From assembly GCA_041396585.1 (NCBI GenBank), contig JAWKYG010000012.1, positions 62,001-126,000 of the forward strand: a DNA stretch of 64,000 bases, read 5' to 3'. Of this stretch, positions 63,015-64,000 are shown piece by piece (the stretch's first letter is position 1; each line of letters begins with the position of its first letter). This stretch comes from JAUIAI01 sp041396585 (GTDB lineage Bacteria; Pseudomonadota; Gammaproteobacteria; Burkholderiales; Burkholderiaceae_E). The position numbers and the translations under genes were made by a program. The notes below the pieces were generated by a model. It had not been told where the DNA came from, did not search any database, and saw nothing but the letters and a program-made list of their open reading frames with translations.

Positions 63015-64000
63015 ATGAAACAATTGTCTACCGATGTGACGGATTTCGCAGTTGGGCAAGACGCCGGTCGGACGCGTCGGCCGGATTGCCAGAGCGCTGG
63101 CAAAGGGATGCCCCGCCGCCGCAGGCCGGACCAGTCCTCGCCCTGGCGGAAGCCGATCTCGATGCGCAACTGAACTTCGCGCCGGGCGTGGTCGTCCTCT
63201 TTGCCGACCGACTACTCGCGCGCCGCGAGGGCGATCTCCAATGGCGGTCCTGGCCGATCACCGACGAGCTCTCGCTCGAGTGTCGCGATCATGCCGGCGT
63301 CGGCCAGCTCGAACTGATCGGGCCCGCTGCGCGCCTGGCGCACTGGCGCTATACGCTGGGCGCGCAGCCCGCGATAAGCCGCCTGATCGAACGCTTCCAG
63401 CTGCTGCGCTCGGCCGGCAGCGGCGCGCCTGTTTCCGGCCCGGCCGCGCATGATCTCCGGCAAGGGCTGGCGTCGCCGGAAGACGCCGAGAACGATGCCG
63501 CCGACGAAGATCACGAGGCGGAGTCGCCCTCCACGCGCACCCTGTTGCGCCTGTGGCGGTTCGCACATCCGTATCGGGGCAGGCTGGCGCTGGGGTTCGT
63601 GCTCACCCTGCTGGCCACCGGCGCCACCCTGGTGCCGCCCTACATGACCATGCCGCTGATGGATGACATTCTGATCCCGCATCAGAATGGCAAGCCGATC
63701 GACACGTCGCTCGTGACGCTCTATCTGGGGGGTCTGCCCGGCGCCGCGCTCCTGGCCTGGATCCTGGGCTGGGCCCGCACCTATGTGCTGGCACTGGTCA
63801 GCGAGCGCATCGGTGCGGATCTGCGTGCCGCCACCTTCGACCATCTGCTCGGGCTGTCGCTGGCCTACTTCGGCGGCAAGCGCACCGGCGACCTGATGGC
63901 ACGCATCGGCAGCGAGACCGACCGCCTGAATCTGTTCCTGTCGCTGCAGTTGCTGGATTTCGCCACCGATCTGTTGCTCATTCTGATGACTGCAGGGATC
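63015..64000 (+). CDS. Cyanophycin-associated ABC transporter, permease-ATPase (3' end outside window)
   Basis: The visible part starts at ATG 63015 (MKQLSTDVTDFAVGQD), but a one-base change near 63068 is needed to enter the frame used by the rest, which then runs open to the window end. A soluble N-terminal domain (about 150 residues) has PVLALAEADLDAQLNFAPGV and RLAHWRYTLGAQPAISRLIE. An exporter-type membrane domain follows: TLLRLWRFAHPYRGRLALGF, LATGATLVPPYMTMPLMDDI, WARTYVLALVSERIGADLRA and GKRTGDLMARIGSETDRLNL. A transporter of this form with an N-terminal extension is often found beside cphA genes in proteobacteria. The ATPase domain lies outside. The substrate is unknown. Confidence 0.8.

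Noticed and set aside
1..64000. tRNA, rRNA, CRISPR arrays, integrases and transposases
   Set aside because: I searched by eye for cloverleaf arms, regular short repeats and recombinase motifs and found none that hold up.

Overview
The window is about 64 kb of GC-rich DNA, gene-dense and coding on both strands, and reads as chromosome of a betaproteobacterium, most likely Burkholderiales. The evidence is the gatCAB operon divergent from mreB, the pyrE/exodeoxyribonuclease III pair, aceK beside acyl-CoA genes, a paired cphA/cphA' cyanophycin locus, and the codon bias (long antisense ORFs opposite most genes). I see no rRNA, tRNA, CRISPR array, integrase or insertion sequence. The species is not determined.

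Layout. 0-7 kb (minus): a cut EamA transporter, a leucine-catabolism-like enoyl-CoA hydratase, a degenerate sensor/receiver protein, an acyl-CoA dehydrogenase, an SDR and aceK. 7-13 kb: a GNAT, an M48 Tat-type lipoprotein protease, a SMUG1-type uracil-DNA glycosylase, a YhhN-like membrane protein, a CNNM/HlyC-type protein and a solitary mreB. 13-24 kb: gatC-gatA-lipoprotein-gatB, DUF4124, pyrE, exoIII, ampG, an FAD/NAD(P)-binding protein, an NTF2-like protein and a RutE-like nitroreductase. 24-27 kb: an operon of a CoA-transferase and an acyl-CoA dehydrogenase resembling Mct and Mcd of mesaconyl/methylsuccinyl-CoA metabolism. 27-32 kb: Hsp20 with a sigma-32 promoter, an HDOD protein divergent from a hybrid histidine kinase, a LysE exporter and a quinol-monooxygenase-like protein. 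33-38 kb: an amidohydrolase, a PLP decarboxylase, an acrylyl-CoA-reductase-like protein, a lipoprotein, a 36-residue membrane peptide and a zinc alcohol dehydrogenase. 38-43 kb: a two-subunit NAD-dependent formate dehydrogenase with a fused gamma-beta subunit. 43-48 kb: folB, a pterin carbinolamine dehydratase and signalling proteins, two of them degenerate. 47.5-51.6 kb: a phosphonate/phosphite-type phnDCE operon with a LuxR-type regulator immediately downstream. 51.8-57 kb: TPR, PhyH, class II aldolase, M81 peptidase and cyclase genes, all broken. 57-64 kb: panC, cphA, a CphA'-type gene and the start of the cyanophycin-associated ABC transporter.

A dominant technical feature is reading-frame damage. 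At least eleven genes are split by 1-2 base indels, most repaired by adding one base and several in short homopolymers, and they are densest from 49 to 63 kb. That pattern fits residual long-read errors better than decay, but the sequence alone cannot settle it. Biologically, the most notable items are several signalling proteins that have lost key residues, a roughly 530-bp patch of foreign codon usage inside ampG, a SMUG1-family glycosylase in a bacterium, the Mct-Mcd pair, and the cyanophycin locus whose second synthetase has lost its P-loop.
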